Part shown: one piece after another, positions 16,015 through 24,288 of the stretch
Layout: each line of letters opens with the position of its first letter
Position numbering within the stretch: position 1 is the stretch's first letter
Source: UBA668 sp040081465
GTDB lineage: Bacteria; Actinomycetota; Acidimicrobiia; Acidimicrobiales; Ilumatobacteraceae
Direction: 5' to 3'
DNA length: 64,000 bases
NCBI GenBank assembly: GCA_040081465.1
Contig: JBEBGL010000001.1
Location: forward strand, 359,956 to 423,955
Program-made: the position numbers and the translations under genes
The notes under the pieces: generated by a model
Database searches by the model: none
What the model saw: the letters and a program-made list of their open reading frames with translations, nothing else
Told to the model about the DNA's origin: nothing

Positions 16015-16526
16015 CGCTGCAACGCCGCCTGCACACTTCGGCGCATTGGCGCGACCGCGAGATAGCACAGCGCTAACGCCGCCGCGTCGGCAGCATCGGC
16101 AGGTTGTGGTGGCGTGGCGAGACCTAGGCGTGCCTGCACCATGCGCTGCACTTGCTTCTTGTCGGCGCCACCCCACCCGGCGACGCAGTCCTTCACCTGA
16201 TTAGGCGTGAACTGAACGACCTCGCAACCGTGCGCCGAAGCTTCTGCCAACGCCAATCCGCTGGCCTGGCCAACGCTCATCGCCGTGCGCACGTTGGTTT
16301 GAAAGAAAACCTGCTCGACCGCTACCGCCGCCGGCCGAAACTCGACGAGCAAGGACACAAGCTCGCGCTGCAGCGCAGCCAATCGCTGGGGTAACGGGTC
16401 GGCGGCTGGCGTGCGGATCACGCCGAGCGCGATCGCCTGTACGGCGTGGCCACTGGCCCGAAGTACGGCATAGCCGCAGCGGGTAAGCCCGGGATCGATT
16501 CCTAAAACGACACCTTCGTCTCGCAC
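16011..16526 (-). CDS. ruvC: Holliday junction resolvase RuvC
   Basis: A 171-residue nuclease. The catalytic acidic residues are visible: Asp in VLGIDPGLTRCGYAVL, Glu in VAVEQVFFQTNVRTAMSVGQ, and Asp residues in PADAADAAALALCYLAVA. Other family segments are GVIRTPAADPLPQRLAALQ and FTPNQVKDCVAGWGGADKKQ. RuvC cuts Holliday junctions symmetrically with Mg2+. The start is one of two GTG codons (16526 or 16532); neither has a clear Shine-Dalgarno. It overlaps ruvA by 4 bp and is divergent from the lipoprotein gene at 16601. Confidence 0.95.
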   Translation of the reverse strand: MRDEGVVLGIDPGLTRCGYAVLRASGHAVQAIALGVIRTPAADPLPQRLAALQRELVSLLVEFRPAAVAVEQVFFQTNVRTAMSVGQASGLALAEASAHGCEVVQFTPNQVKDCVAGWGGADKKQVQRMVQARLGLATPPQPADAADAAALALCYLAVAPMRRSVQAALQR

Positions 16527-16600
16527 GAACACGTGTACGAGGCTAGCCGGTAGGCCCAGCAGACCTGCGGACCACCTCGACGATGTGGCAGCGTAGGCCG

Positions 16601-18616
16601 ATGCGTCGCTCCCTTTCAGTGTTTCTCGTTCTCGTGCTGGCCGGTGCCGGCGCCGCGTGTAGTGCCGACGACGACAAAGGCAGCAGTGGCACCGGTACCC
16701 CCGACACCGGCGGCTCCACGACTGCACCCGAAGACGCGGTAATGGAAACGGCGCTGAATTGCGATCCCCTCGACGAACGCGCATGCCTGCTGCCGTGGCC
16801 GAACGATGCGTTTACTCGCCTCGACCCGACGACGCAGACCGGTCGCCGACTCGACATTCAGCCCGACAGCACTCCGCTCAATGCCGCGGGCGTGCCGATC
16901 GACGTCACCGACCAGAACTGGGCCGACGGCTTCTCCCCTGGCTCGGCGATTCTGACCTTCGTTCCAGGTCTCGACTTTGAGGCGACTGGCATCGCGCCGA
17001 GCACCGACATCGGCGCATCGTTGAATCCCGATGCACCTGTCGTGCTGCTCGACACGACAACCGGCGAGCGCGTCCCGTACTGGGGCGAGCTCGACGCGCA
17101 GGCTCCGGCCGGCGAGCAGCTACTGATGATCCGTCCGGCAACCAGTCTTCCAGAGGGACACCACTTTGTCGTCGGGCTGCGCAACATGCGCGATAGCAGC
17201 AACAACGTGATTCCGCGTGGGACGGCATTTCAGGCAGCAATCGATGGCAACCCAGAACCGTTGGAACGTGCACGCGCGTTTCGCGAGTTGTTAGCGCCAT
17301 TGACAGCTGATGGCATCGCCATCGACGAGTTGTATCTGGCGTGGGACTTCACGGTCGCGACTAGCGACACACTCGCTGGTCGCTTGTTGCACATGCGCGA
17401 GATCGCGTACAACACACTCGACGACGATGGCGCCCCGCAGTTCACCATTACTGCGCAGTCAGAACAAGGCAATGTCCGTCGCGTCGACGGCACGTTCCTC
17501 GTTCCGAACTTCCTCACCGGTGACGGTGCGCCTGGCAGCACGTTCACGCTCGATGCAGAAGGTATGCCACAACGCAACGCGGAACAACCCGACTTCGTCG
17601 CCGAGTTCCACTGTGTGCTGCCACTCGCCGCCGCCGAGCCGGTTCCGGCAATCGTTTACGGCCACGGGTTGCTGGGCACGCGGATGGAAGTCGACGCTCT
17701 GTCATTTGCGGCCGAGACCGGTGTGATGGGCGCGTGCGCCACCGATGAGGTGGGGATGAGCACGCCCGACGTACCAAACCTCGCCAACATCCTCACCGAT
17801 CTCTCGCTCTTCAATCAGCACGCAGATCGCTTGCAGCAGGGTCTGCTCAACCAACAATTCCTCGGCAGGCTGATGAACTCGTCGGCCGGCTTCTCACGTT
17901 CGGCGGCGTTTCAAAACTTCTCCGGCAGGCCACTGCTGTTGAACGACGCAACACAATTTGTCGGCAACAGTCAGGGCGGCGTGATGGGCGGCGCGGCCAG
18001 CGCTATCAGCACTGAATGGTCACGCGTCGTTCTGGGCGTACCTGGCATCAACTACTCGGTGTTGCTGCATCGTTCGTCGCAATGGCCCGTGTTTCAAGCA
18101 GTCACCGACGTTGCATACACCGATCCAGTCGATCGTGTACTAGGCCTGCAATTGATCCAGCTGTTGTGGGACCGCGGCGAGAACGATGGATACGCGCAGC
18201 ACCTCACCACTGATGCGTACCCCGGTATCGAGCCGAAGCAGGTTCTATTGATCACGGCGTTCGGCGATCATCAGGTGGCGAACGTCAGCACCGAGGTACT
18301 CGCGCGCACGATTGCAGCAACGGTGCGCGAGCCGGCGCTTGAGAACGGTCGAAGTAACGACGTCGACCCGCAATGGGGCATCGCACAATTCGACCCAGCA
18401 ATTCCGTCGCAAGCTCTGATGATGATGTGGGATTACGGAACGCCGGCGCCTCCACCGAACAACCTGCCGCCGCACCCGCCCGAGTACGGCGAAGACCCAC
18501 ACAACGGTGGTTCGCTTGAACCGCGCGTACTGCAGCAGGCCGTCACATTCCTGCTAACGGGCGAGTTCCTCGAAGTGTGTGGCGCAACCGCGTGCACGAG
18601 CAACGCGCTTAGCTAG
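16601..18616 (+). CDS. Secreted lipoprotein with alpha/beta-hydrolase features
   Basis: A 671-residue exported protein. The lipoprotein signal is MRRSLSVFLVLVLAGAGAAC with the modified cysteine near residue 20, followed by a Ser/Gly/Thr-rich spacer. From about residue 340 it resembles an alpha/beta hydrolase: the oxyanion region PAIVYGHGLLG and a nucleophile elbow FVGNSQGGVMGGA (serine within GNSQGG). The histidine may be in LLITAFGDHQVANVSTEV. The first 300 residues are a domain found in large secreted proteins of this type (LDERACLLPWPNDAFTRLDP, with repeated ER/RIRPATSLPEGHHF-like parts); no clear family name. Substrate unknown; an ester or polymer outside the cell is inference. ATG 16583 is an alternative start. 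Confidence 0.75.
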   Translation: MRRSLSVFLVLVLAGAGAACSADDDKGSSGTGTPDTGGSTTAPEDAVMETALNCDPLDERACLLPWPNDAFTRLDPTTQTGRRLDIQPDSTPLNAAGVPIDVTDQNWADGFSPGSAILTFVPGLDFEATGIAPSTDIGASLNPDAPVVLLDTTTGERVPYWGELDAQAPAGEQLLMIRPATSLPEGHHFVVGLRNMRDSSNNVIPRGTAFQAAIDGNPEPLERARAFRELLAPLTADGIAIDELYLAWDFTVATSDTLAGRLLHMREIAYNTLDDDGAPQFTITAQSEQGNVRRVDGTFLVPNFLTGDGAPGSTFTLDAEGMPQRNAEQPDFVAEFHCVLPLAAAEPVPAIVYGHGLLGTRMEVDALSFAAETGVMGACATDEVGMSTPDVPNLANILTDLSLFNQHADRLQQGLLNQQFLGRLMNSSAGFSRSAAFQNFSGRPLLLNDATQFVGNSQGGVMGGAASAISTEWSRVVLGVPGINYSVLLHRSSQWPVFQAVTDVAYTDPVDRVLGLQLIQLLWDRGENDGYAQHLTTDAYPGIEPKQVLLITAFGDHQVANVSTEVLARTIAATVREPALENGRSNDVDPQWGIAQFDPAIPSQALMMMWDYGTPAPPPNNLPPHPPEYGEDPHNGGSLEPRVLQQAVTFLLTGEFLEVCGATACTSNALS

Positions 18617-18620
18617 CGAG

Positions 18621-19076
18621 TCAGCGCGGCAAACCGAACAGCACGTCAACCAGTTCGCCTACCGGGCGAAATGTGAGGCCAGCAATCGCTCGATGCGCGT
18701 AGCGGATGACTCCCGTGCCATCGACGACGAAGACACTGCGCCGCTGGAACCCGAGTGGCCCCAAGGTGCCGTAGGCGGCGGCAACCGCTTTGTCGACGTC
18801 GGCGAGTAACGGAAACTGGAAACCGTGCTCGGCGGTAAAGCGCTCGTGGCTCTCAACGCTTTGCGGAGAAATGGCGAGAATCTGCGCGTTCAACGCGGCA
18901 AACTGCGAAAAATCATCGTTGTAAGTGTTGAGCTGACGCGTGCAAACCGGGGAATCGTCACCTGGGTAGAACACGAGCACCACAGGGTTTCCGTGGTAGT
19001 CACCAAGCGACACGTTCTTGCCACCGGCCGCTCGCAGCGTAAATGCCGGAGCGATCTCGCCGACCGAGACGCTCAC
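18621..19076 (-). CDS. Peroxiredoxin of the Bcp/AhpE type
   Basis: A 151-residue thioredoxin-fold peroxidase. The peroxidatic cysteine is Cys45 in VFYPGDDSPVCTRQLNTYND, with Ser in the place of the usual Thr of the PxxxT/SxxC motif. The second typical motif is FPLLADVDKAVAAAYG, and RRSVFVVDGTGVIRYAHRA closes the fold. Cys45 is the only cysteine, so it works as a 1-Cys enzyme needing an external thiol such as mycoredoxin or thioredoxin (inference). It reduces peroxides in the cytosol. It overlaps the yebC stop by 4 bp and is the last gene of a pdxS-pdxT-yebC-prx unit. Confidence 0.92.
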   Translation of the reverse strand: MSVSVGEIAPAFTLRAAGGKNVSLGDYHGNPVVLVFYPGDDSPVCTRQLNTYNDDFSQFAALNAQILAISPQSVESHERFTAEHGFQFPLLADVDKAVAAAYGTLGPLGFQRRSVFVVDGTGVIRYAHRAIAGLTFRPVGELVDVLFGLPR

Positions 19077-19822
19077 TCGCCGACCGCTTCCATCAGCGAT
19101 TCGCTGATGTCGAAGTTGCTGTAGACGTCTTGCACGTCGTCGAGTTCTTCCAGTGCGTCGACAATGCGCAATATTGCGCGCGCATCGGCAAGATCTTCGA
19201 CATTGATCGTGAGGCTCGAAACCATGGTGCTCTCGGTCGAGCTGACTGTTAGCCCCGCGGCCTGCAACGCATCGCGCACATCAAAGACGATCGACGGATC
19301 GCACGTGACATGCCAGGCGCCGTCACCGTCGGCGGTCACATCTTCAGCGCCAGCATCGAGTGCGGCCAGCATCACGACGTCTTCGTCGTTGCTCTGCAAC
19401 AGCAGCACGCCTTTACGGCTGAACTGCCAGCCGACGGCGCCTGGTTCGGCCAAGGAACCGCCAAGCTTGGAGAAGATGTTTCGCACATCCGACGCGGTGC
19501 GATTGCGGTTGTCGGTCAGCACGTCGATGAGAATGGCGACGCCGCCGGGCGCGTAGCCCTCATACGTGAACGCCTCGTAGTTGCCGCCGTCGGTCAAGCC
19601 AGCGCCACGCTTGACGGCACGATCAATGGCGTCGTTCGTCATCTGCGCGGCCTTCGCCTTCAGCACGACGTTGCGCAACGACGCGTTCGACGACACGTCG
19701 GCGCCGCCCTCGCGGGCAGCGACTTCCAGCTGGCGGGCGATCTTGTTAAAGACCTTGGCGCGCGCCTTGTCAGCGGCACCCTTCTTGTGTTTGATCGTTG
19801 CCCATTTGGAATGGCCAGACAT
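19073..19822 (-). CDS. yebC: YebC/PmpR family protein (transcription or translation regulator)
   Basis: A 249-residue protein with the YebC N-terminus MSGHSKWATIKHKKGAADKA followed by FNKIARQLEVAAREGGAD and a middle domain with YEGYAPGGVAILIDVLTDNR, RTASDVRNIFSK and GAVGWQFSRKG. The family was described as DNA-binding regulators; more recent work gives some members (YebC/TACO1) a role in translation of proline-rich stretches. Which applies here cannot be told. It is a standard neighbour of pdxT and ruvC in actinobacteria; here ruvCAB is about 2.5 kb further on, behind an insert. Confidence 0.97.
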   Translation of the reverse strand: MSGHSKWATIKHKKGAADKARAKVFNKIARQLEVAAREGGADVSSNASLRNVVLKAKAAQMTNDAIDRAVKRGAGLTDGGNYEAFTYEGYAPGGVAILIDVLTDNRNRTASDVRNIFSKLGGSLAEPGAVGWQFSRKGVLLLQSNDEDVVMLAALDAGAEDVTADGDGAWHVTCDPSIVFDVRDALQAAGLTVSSTESTMVSSLTINVEDLADARAILRIVDALEELDDVQDVYSNFDISESLMEAVGE

Positions 19823-19826
19823 GCTG

Positions 19827-20414
19827 CTAACTCCCTATCAGTTTGTTGTGCTGCAGAAACAACGCATGCAGACGATCGTCGGCGGTGAGTTCGGGGTGAA
19901 ATGACGCCACCATCACGTGGCCTTGCAGCGCCAGCACCGGCACACCGTCGTGACTGGCCACGACGTTCACTCCCGTACCGACGGCGACCACTTTAGGGGC
20001 ACGGATGAACACCGCATGAAACGGCGAGTCGAATCCGTCGACATCGATGTCGGTCTCGAAACTGTCGACCTGGCGTCCGTAGCCGTTGCGCTGCACGGTT
20101 AGGTCGATTGCGCCAAAGCTGCGCTGATCAGGTCGACCATCAAGCACATCGGTCGCCAACAAGATCATTCCGGCACAAGTGCCAAATACGGGCATTGAGT
20201 CGCTTAGTCGCGCCTTCAGCTCATCGAACAACCCAGAGGTCTCGAGCAGCCGAGACATCGTGGTGCTCTCACCGCCGGGCATCACTAGTGCGTCGACGCG
20301 GGCAAGGTCGGCGGGCGTGCGTACCTGCGCCGTGTTGACCCCTAGGCCGGCTAGCGCGTGTTCATGCGCGGCGAATGCTCCTTGCAACGCGAGGACGCCA
20401 ACACATACAGCCAC
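19827..20414 (-). CDS. pdxT: Pyridoxal 5'-phosphate synthase glutaminase subunit PdxT
   Basis: A 195-residue class I glutamine amidotransferase. Glutaminase motifs are VLALQGAFAAHEHALAGLG, LVMPGGESTTMSRLLE, the nucleophile cysteine in VFGTCAGMILLAT, and the catalytic His/Glu in VMVASFHPELTADDR. It supplies ammonia through a channel to PdxS. The start is GTG 20414, with GGAG 7 nt upstream. pdxS ends 18 bp before it, and yebC starts 4 bp after it. Confidence 0.97.
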   Translation of the reverse strand: MAVCVGVLALQGAFAAHEHALAGLGVNTAQVRTPADLARVDALVMPGGESTTMSRLLETSGLFDELKARLSDSMPVFGTCAGMILLATDVLDGRPDQRSFGAIDLTVQRNGYGRQVDSFETDIDVDGFDSPFHAVFIRAPKVVAVGTGVNVVASHDGVPVLALQGHVMVASFHPELTADDRLHALFLQHNKLIGS

Positions 20415-20432
20415 CAGGGGGCTCCATCGTGC

Positions 20433-21335
20433 TCACCAGCCGCGCTCGGCGTAACGCTGGTTGATCTCGTCCATCGCGATGCCAGTCATCGGCGCGCCAA
20501 GGCCACGACTGACCTTGGCCAGGATGTCAGCGTCGCGGAAGTGAGTCGTCGCTTCAACGATTGCCTTTGCGCGCGGTGACGGGTCGTCGCTCTTGAAGAT
20601 CCCCGAGCCGACGAACACAGCTTCGGCACCGAGTTGCATTGCGAGCGCGGCGTCGGCGGGTGTCGCGATTCCGCCGGCGCAGAAGAGCGGCACCTGCAGC
20701 CAGCCCGTCTCGGCAATTTCCTGCACCAACGACAGCGGCGCCTGGAGCTGCTTGGCCCACTGGAACAGTTCGGCAGAGTCGGCCTGCGTGATCTTGCGAA
20801 TGTCCCCGATGATGTTGCGCAGGTGACGCACGGCCTCGACGATGTTGCCTGTGCCGGCCTCGCCCTTGCTGCGGATGAGGCAAGCACCTTCACTAATGCG
20901 ACGCAGCGCCTCGCCCAAGTTGGTAGCGCCGCACACAAACGGCACCGTGAACGCGTACTTGTCGATGTGGTGCGTTTCGTCGGCGGGTGTGAGAACTTCG
21001 CTTTCGTCGACGTAGTCGACGCCGAGCGCCTGCAGGATCTGTGCCTCGACGAAGTGGCCGATACGCGCCTTGGCCATCACCGGGATGGTGACCATCGCCT
21101 TGATGCCTTCGATCATTTCCGGGTCGCTCATGCGCGCTACGCCACCGTCGCGCCGAATGTCGGCTGGCACCCGCTCGAGTGCCATCACCGCGCACGCGCC
21201 TGCATCTTCAGCGATCTTGGCCTGCTCGGGCGTGACGACATCCATGATGACGCCGCCCTTCAGCATCTCGGCCAGGCCACGCTTGACCTGAACCGTGCCT
21301 TTGACGTTGGCGGTGCCTTTGACATCGGAACTCAT
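20433..21335 (-). CDS. pdxS: Pyridoxal 5'-phosphate synthase lyase subunit PdxS
   Basis: A 300-residue TIM-barrel enzyme. Diagnostic segments include KRGLAEMLKGGVIMDVVTPE, AVMALERVPADIRRDGGVAR, DYVDESEVLTPADETHHIDK and IRSKGEAGTGNIVEAVRHLR, which carry the Schiff-base lysines. It makes PLP from ribose 5-phosphate, glyceraldehyde 3-phosphate and ammonia from PdxT. ATG 21335 is chosen over an upstream start at 21389 because the family N-terminus begins close to VKRGLAEML. It is first in the unit pdxS-pdxT-yebC-peroxiredoxin. Confidence 0.98.
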   Translation of the reverse strand: MSSDVKGTANVKGTVQVKRGLAEMLKGGVIMDVVTPEQAKIAEDAGACAVMALERVPADIRRDGGVARMSDPEMIEGIKAMVTIPVMAKARIGHFVEAQILQALGVDYVDESEVLTPADETHHIDKYAFTVPFVCGATNLGEALRRISEGACLIRSKGEAGTGNIVEAVRHLRNIIGDIRKITQADSAELFQWAKQLQAPLSLVQEIAETGWLQVPLFCAGGIATPADAALAMQLGAEAVFVGSGIFKSDDPSPRAKAIVEATTHFRDADILAKVSRGLGAPMTGIAMDEINQRYAERGW

Positions 21336-21427
21336 GGAATCAGCGTATCGCTTGCGTCGATTCCCGCTGTCGTCAACTACTGGTGGCAAGGGCGAGTACT
21401 GGTGGTGCCGCTACCCGTCACTGAGCA

Positions 21428-22498
21428 CTACACAAAGGTGTACGTGTTGACTTTCGCGAGCTCGACCCACGTGTTCCCCGGTGTCAGGCGTATGGGTTGG
21501 CCGTTCGTGTCGGTGAGGACGATTGGCGAGAGTCGATCGGCGCGACTCCAGGTACCACGTACGAGCACGCCACCGGTGAGCACAAACACTTCGCCCGCGC
21601 CGATGGTTTGTGCCTCCGGACTACCTGGAAGGCCGGGCGATGAGCCGTACTCGACGACCATCACGATGATGTTGGCACTGCTGATCTGGCCCGAGGCCGC
21701 GTCGAGATGGGGGTCGCCCTCAGTGGTGCGCAGGTATCGGCCAGTGGTGCTGTCGTAGCGCCACCCCACGTCGAGACCGTCCATGACTAGGTCGACGCCG
21801 ACGACACTCTCGCCCACCGCTGTGTCCCCCGCCAGCAAGTAGAAAAACTGCTGCGGCGGCGGTGAACTGTCGGCCGGGGCCAACGTCCACAGCATCGAGG
21901 TCTGCGCGTACAGATTGTGCGGAGCGTCGCGATCGTTGTTCCGATAGAAACCGCCCCCCGAGTACACCGCGTTGTGCTGAGCGCTGAGGTCGACCAGGTC
22001 GCTGGCCTCAATCTGAGACCTGACAGTGTTATTGCCGCCGCTCCACACGAATAGTGGGCGAATGAATGAGCCGAGCAAGTCAACGTCTTGCGTTCGACCC
22101 GACCTAATCGGTCCGACTGGATCGGAGCCCTGGCTGTGAAAGACGGCTGCGAAACGCGTTTGCGCTTCAACAATCTCCTCAAACACGATGTCAGCGGCGT
22201 TCAAGCCGCTCTGCGGACGCGCCCGCGAGTTGTTGTCGATCTTCACGACCATCGCCGGCCGCGACGCGGCAACTGGATCCGTGATGGGCAGTCCAGTGAG
22301 CGGATACACAGGCTCAGCTGCAGCGGTCGTTGGTGGCGCAGTTTCGGCGACCGTCGTCGGCGGGACTGTCGTTGTTCGATCAACCGATTCGGTCGTTGTC
22401 GCTGCGATCGACGAACTAGACGCGTCCTTGCTGCTACTGCAACCAACGACGCTGCCGGCGAGTACGGCAACAAGAGCTATACGGCGTACGTTTTTCAT
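21428..22498 (-). CDS. DUF3048-type lipoprotein (YerB-like)
   Basis: A 356-residue protein with a lipoprotein signal (MKNVRRIALVAVLAGSVVGC) and a Ser/Thr-rich spacer. The body follows the DUF3048 pattern: YPLTGLPITDPVAASRPAMV, VKIDNNSRARPQSGLNAADI, VFEEIVEAQTRFAAVFHSQG and PVGPIRSGRTQDVDLLGSF. The C-terminal part contains SANIIVMVVEYG and ends with TPGNTWVELAKVNTYTFV. The family is exported and of unknown biochemical function. It lies 16 bp downstream of a much shorter lipoprotein that repeats its last ~60 residues, in the lemA-htpX operon. Confidence 0.88.
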   Translation of the reverse strand: MKNVRRIALVAVLAGSVVGCSSSKDASSSSIAATTTESVDRTTTVPPTTVAETAPPTTAAAEPVYPLTGLPITDPVAASRPAMVVKIDNNSRARPQSGLNAADIVFEEIVEAQTRFAAVFHSQGSDPVGPIRSGRTQDVDLLGSFIRPLFVWSGGNNTVRSQIEASDLVDLSAQHNAVYSGGGFYRNNDRDAPHNLYAQTSMLWTLAPADSSPPPQQFFYLLAGDTAVGESVVGVDLVMDGLDVGWRYDSTTGRYLRTTEGDPHLDAASGQISSANIIVMVVEYGSSPGLPGSPEAQTIGAGEVFVLTGGVLVRGTWSRADRLSPIVLTDTNGQPIRLTPGNTWVELAKVNTYTFV

Positions 22499-22514
22499 TG
22501 TCCTTTGTCACTTT

Positions 22515-22787
22515 CTATGGCAGCGGCGAGAACGTTCCTGATCTGGCAAGTTCTACCCAGGTGCGCCCTGGAGTAAGCGTGATTCGCCCATGCGGCCCAG
22601 TGAGCTCGATCGGCGACGAGCGATTCGCGCGGGTCCACTGCCCGAACACCCACTTGCCCGCCGTGAATACCCAGACTTCCCCAAAGCCGATGGTGCCGCC
22701 ACCACCGCTGTCACAGCCGACAACGCCAGTAAGCAACGCACCGACTAACGCGACTCGAAGTCTGAGCTTCGTAGTCGTAAACGTCAT
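22515..22787 (-). CDS. Short lipoprotein copying only the C-terminus of the DUF3048 protein
   Basis: A 90-residue protein with a lipoprotein signal ending LLTGVVGC (cysteine near residue 25). Residues 34-90 closely parallel the end of the DUF3048 protein next door: GFGEVWVFTAGKWVFGQWTR against GAGEVFVLTGGVLVRGTWSR, and LTPGRTWVELARSGTF against LTPGNTWVELAKVNTY. The DUF3048 core is missing. It may be a paralogue that lost its middle by deletion, or a separately kept C-domain. ATG 22787 makes an ATGA overlap with the htpX stop, so translation is probably coupled. The reading frame is intact. Confidence 0.72.
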   Translation of the reverse strand: MTFTTTKLRLRVALVGALLTGVVGCDSGGGGTIGFGEVWVFTAGKWVFGQWTRANRSSPIELTGPHGRITLTPGRTWVELARSGTFSPLP

Positions 22788-23686
22788 AGTTCCCTCAACA
22801 GCGCGATGCGCTCCGACAGCGGCGGGTGCGTGTCGAACATCTTGTTCCAGCGACTCAGGTGCCCGCCATCGCCAACGCCGGCCATCGGCTGTTCGATCCA
22901 CATGTGGGCGGTCGCCGTCGATGCTGCGTGCGTCACAGTGCCGTCGTCGCGCAACTTCTCCAGCGCAGAGATCAGGCCCGGTGGATAGCGCGTCATCTGG
23001 CACGCCGACACATCGGCGAGAGTTTCGCGTTTGCGGCTGATCGTTGCTTGCATCGCCTTCGCGATGATTGGCGCGAAGATCAGCAGCACCAGACCGACGA
23101 TGGCCAATGGATTGCCACCGTCGCGATCGCCGTCACGATTGACGCGGCCGCCGTTCCACCACATCATGCGCACGGCGATGTTGGTGAGTAGTGCGACAGC
23201 ACCGACGAGTGTGACGGCGAGTGTGCTGATGAGGATGTCGTAGTTGCGAATGTGCGATAGCTCGTGAGCCAGCACGCCCTCTAACTCGACACGGTTCAAC
23301 TTCTCTAACAGTCCGGTTGTAACCGCGATCGCCGCGTGCTTCGGATCGCGTCCGGTTGCGAAGGCGTTCGGCGCCGGGTCGTCGACCAGATACACGGCTG
23401 GCTTGGGCAAGCCGCTCGCGATGCAGAGACCTTCGACCAAGTTGTGCAGTCGTTGGTATTGCACCGGGTCTGCCGGATACGCGCGACTGACTGCAAGCGC
23501 AATCTTGTCGGCCTTCCAGTAAGACGCAAACGCCATCCCTCCCGAGAAGACGAGCGCGACGATGGTGCCCACCAAGCCGTTGCCGATGTACAGCCCGAAC
23601 GCAGCGCCAACCATGCCGAGTATGACGACAAAGCTGGCGATGAGCGCGACACTGCGCCGCTTGTTAGACCTGATCAGTTCGAACAT
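22784..23686 (-). CDS. htpX: HtpX-type membrane zinc metalloprotease (M48)
   Basis: A 300-residue protease with two N-terminal transmembrane helices (SVALIASFVVILGMVGAAFG; LVGTIVALVFSGGMAFASYW) and the zinc motif HELSHIRNYD with His141, Glu142 and His145. The third ligand is probably the Glu in KRETLADVSACQMTR, and two further helices lie around residues 155-210. M48 proteases degrade misfolded membrane proteins with the active site on the cytosolic side. lemA ends 7 bp upstream; lemA-htpX pairing is widespread. Confidence 0.93.
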   Translation of the reverse strand: MFELIRSNKRRSVALIASFVVILGMVGAAFGLYIGNGLVGTIVALVFSGGMAFASYWKADKIALAVSRAYPADPVQYQRLHNLVEGLCIASGLPKPAVYLVDDPAPNAFATGRDPKHAAIAVTTGLLEKLNRVELEGVLAHELSHIRNYDILISTLAVTLVGAVALLTNIAVRMMWWNGGRVNRDGDRDGGNPLAIVGLVLLIFAPIIAKAMQATISRKRETLADVSACQMTRYPPGLISALEKLRDDGTVTHAASTATAHMWIEQPMAGVGDGGHLSRWNKMFDTHPPLSERIALLREL

Positions 23687-23693
23687 TGGAGGT

Positions 23694-24245
23694 TCAGAAC
23701 TGAACCTTGGGGACCTCGCGGGAAGCCTCGTCGGTCTCGAAGTATTCCTTGTTCTCGAACTTGAGGATGCTGGCGAAGATCACTGCGGGGAATGCCTGGC
23801 GCTTGTTGTTGTAGCTCAAGACGCTGTCGTTGTAGAACTGGCGCGAGTAGGCGACGCGACCTTCGGTGGCTGTCAGCTCTTCCTGCAGGGCGAGGAAGTT
23901 CTGGTTGGCCTTCAGGTCGGGGTAAGCCTCGCTGAGTGCGAACAAGTTCTTCAGCGCGCCGGTCAAGATGTTGTCGGCAGCGGCCTGGCCAGCGGGTGTG
24001 CCCGGTGCGGCAATCGCTGCGTTGCGCGCGTTGATGACTGCTTCGAGCGTGCTCTTCTCGTGTGCCGCGTAGCCCTTGACGGTCTCGATCAGGTTCGGGA
24101 TGAGGTCGATGCGACGCTTCAACTGCACGTCGATCTGCGACCAGGCGTTGTCGACCTGGTTACGACTGCGGATGAGGCCGTTGTAAACGACGATGACGTA
24201 CAGCACGACGACAGCGACGACGCCGATCAGAATCCAAATACCCAT
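23694..24245 (-). CDS. lemA: LemA family protein
   Basis: A 183-residue protein with one N-terminal transmembrane helix (MGIWILIGVVAVVVLYVIVV) followed by the family core YNGLIRSRNQVDNAWSQIDV, QLKRRIDLIPNLIETVKGYA, LFALSEAYPDLKANQNFLAL and ELTATEGRVAYSRQFYNDSV. The rest is mostly long helices outside or along the membrane. Function is not settled; it often accompanies HtpX-type proteases, as here. ATG 24245 is used because the upstream extension to 24314 overlaps pimA and lacks family similarity. Confidence 0.93.
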   Translation of the reverse strand: MGIWILIGVVAVVVLYVIVVYNGLIRSRNQVDNAWSQIDVQLKRRIDLIPNLIETVKGYAAHEKSTLEAVINARNAAIAAPGTPAGQAAADNILTGALKNLFALSEAYPDLKANQNFLALQEELTATEGRVAYSRQFYNDSVLSYNNKRQAFPAVIFASILKFENKEYFETDEASREVPKVQF

Positions 24246-24288
24246 TTTGGGAACTCCAGAGGTCTCGGGGCGCCCGAACGGGGCGCCG

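Noticed and set aside
20634..21758. 374-codon plus-strand frame over pdxS
   Set aside because: Antisense to PdxS motifs; no Shine-Dalgarno and no domain.
22500..23003. 162-residue version of the short lipoprotein
   Set aside because: The extra 72 residues are antisense-like Arg/His-rich sequence over htpX; the ATG at 22787 is followed directly by a normal signal peptide.
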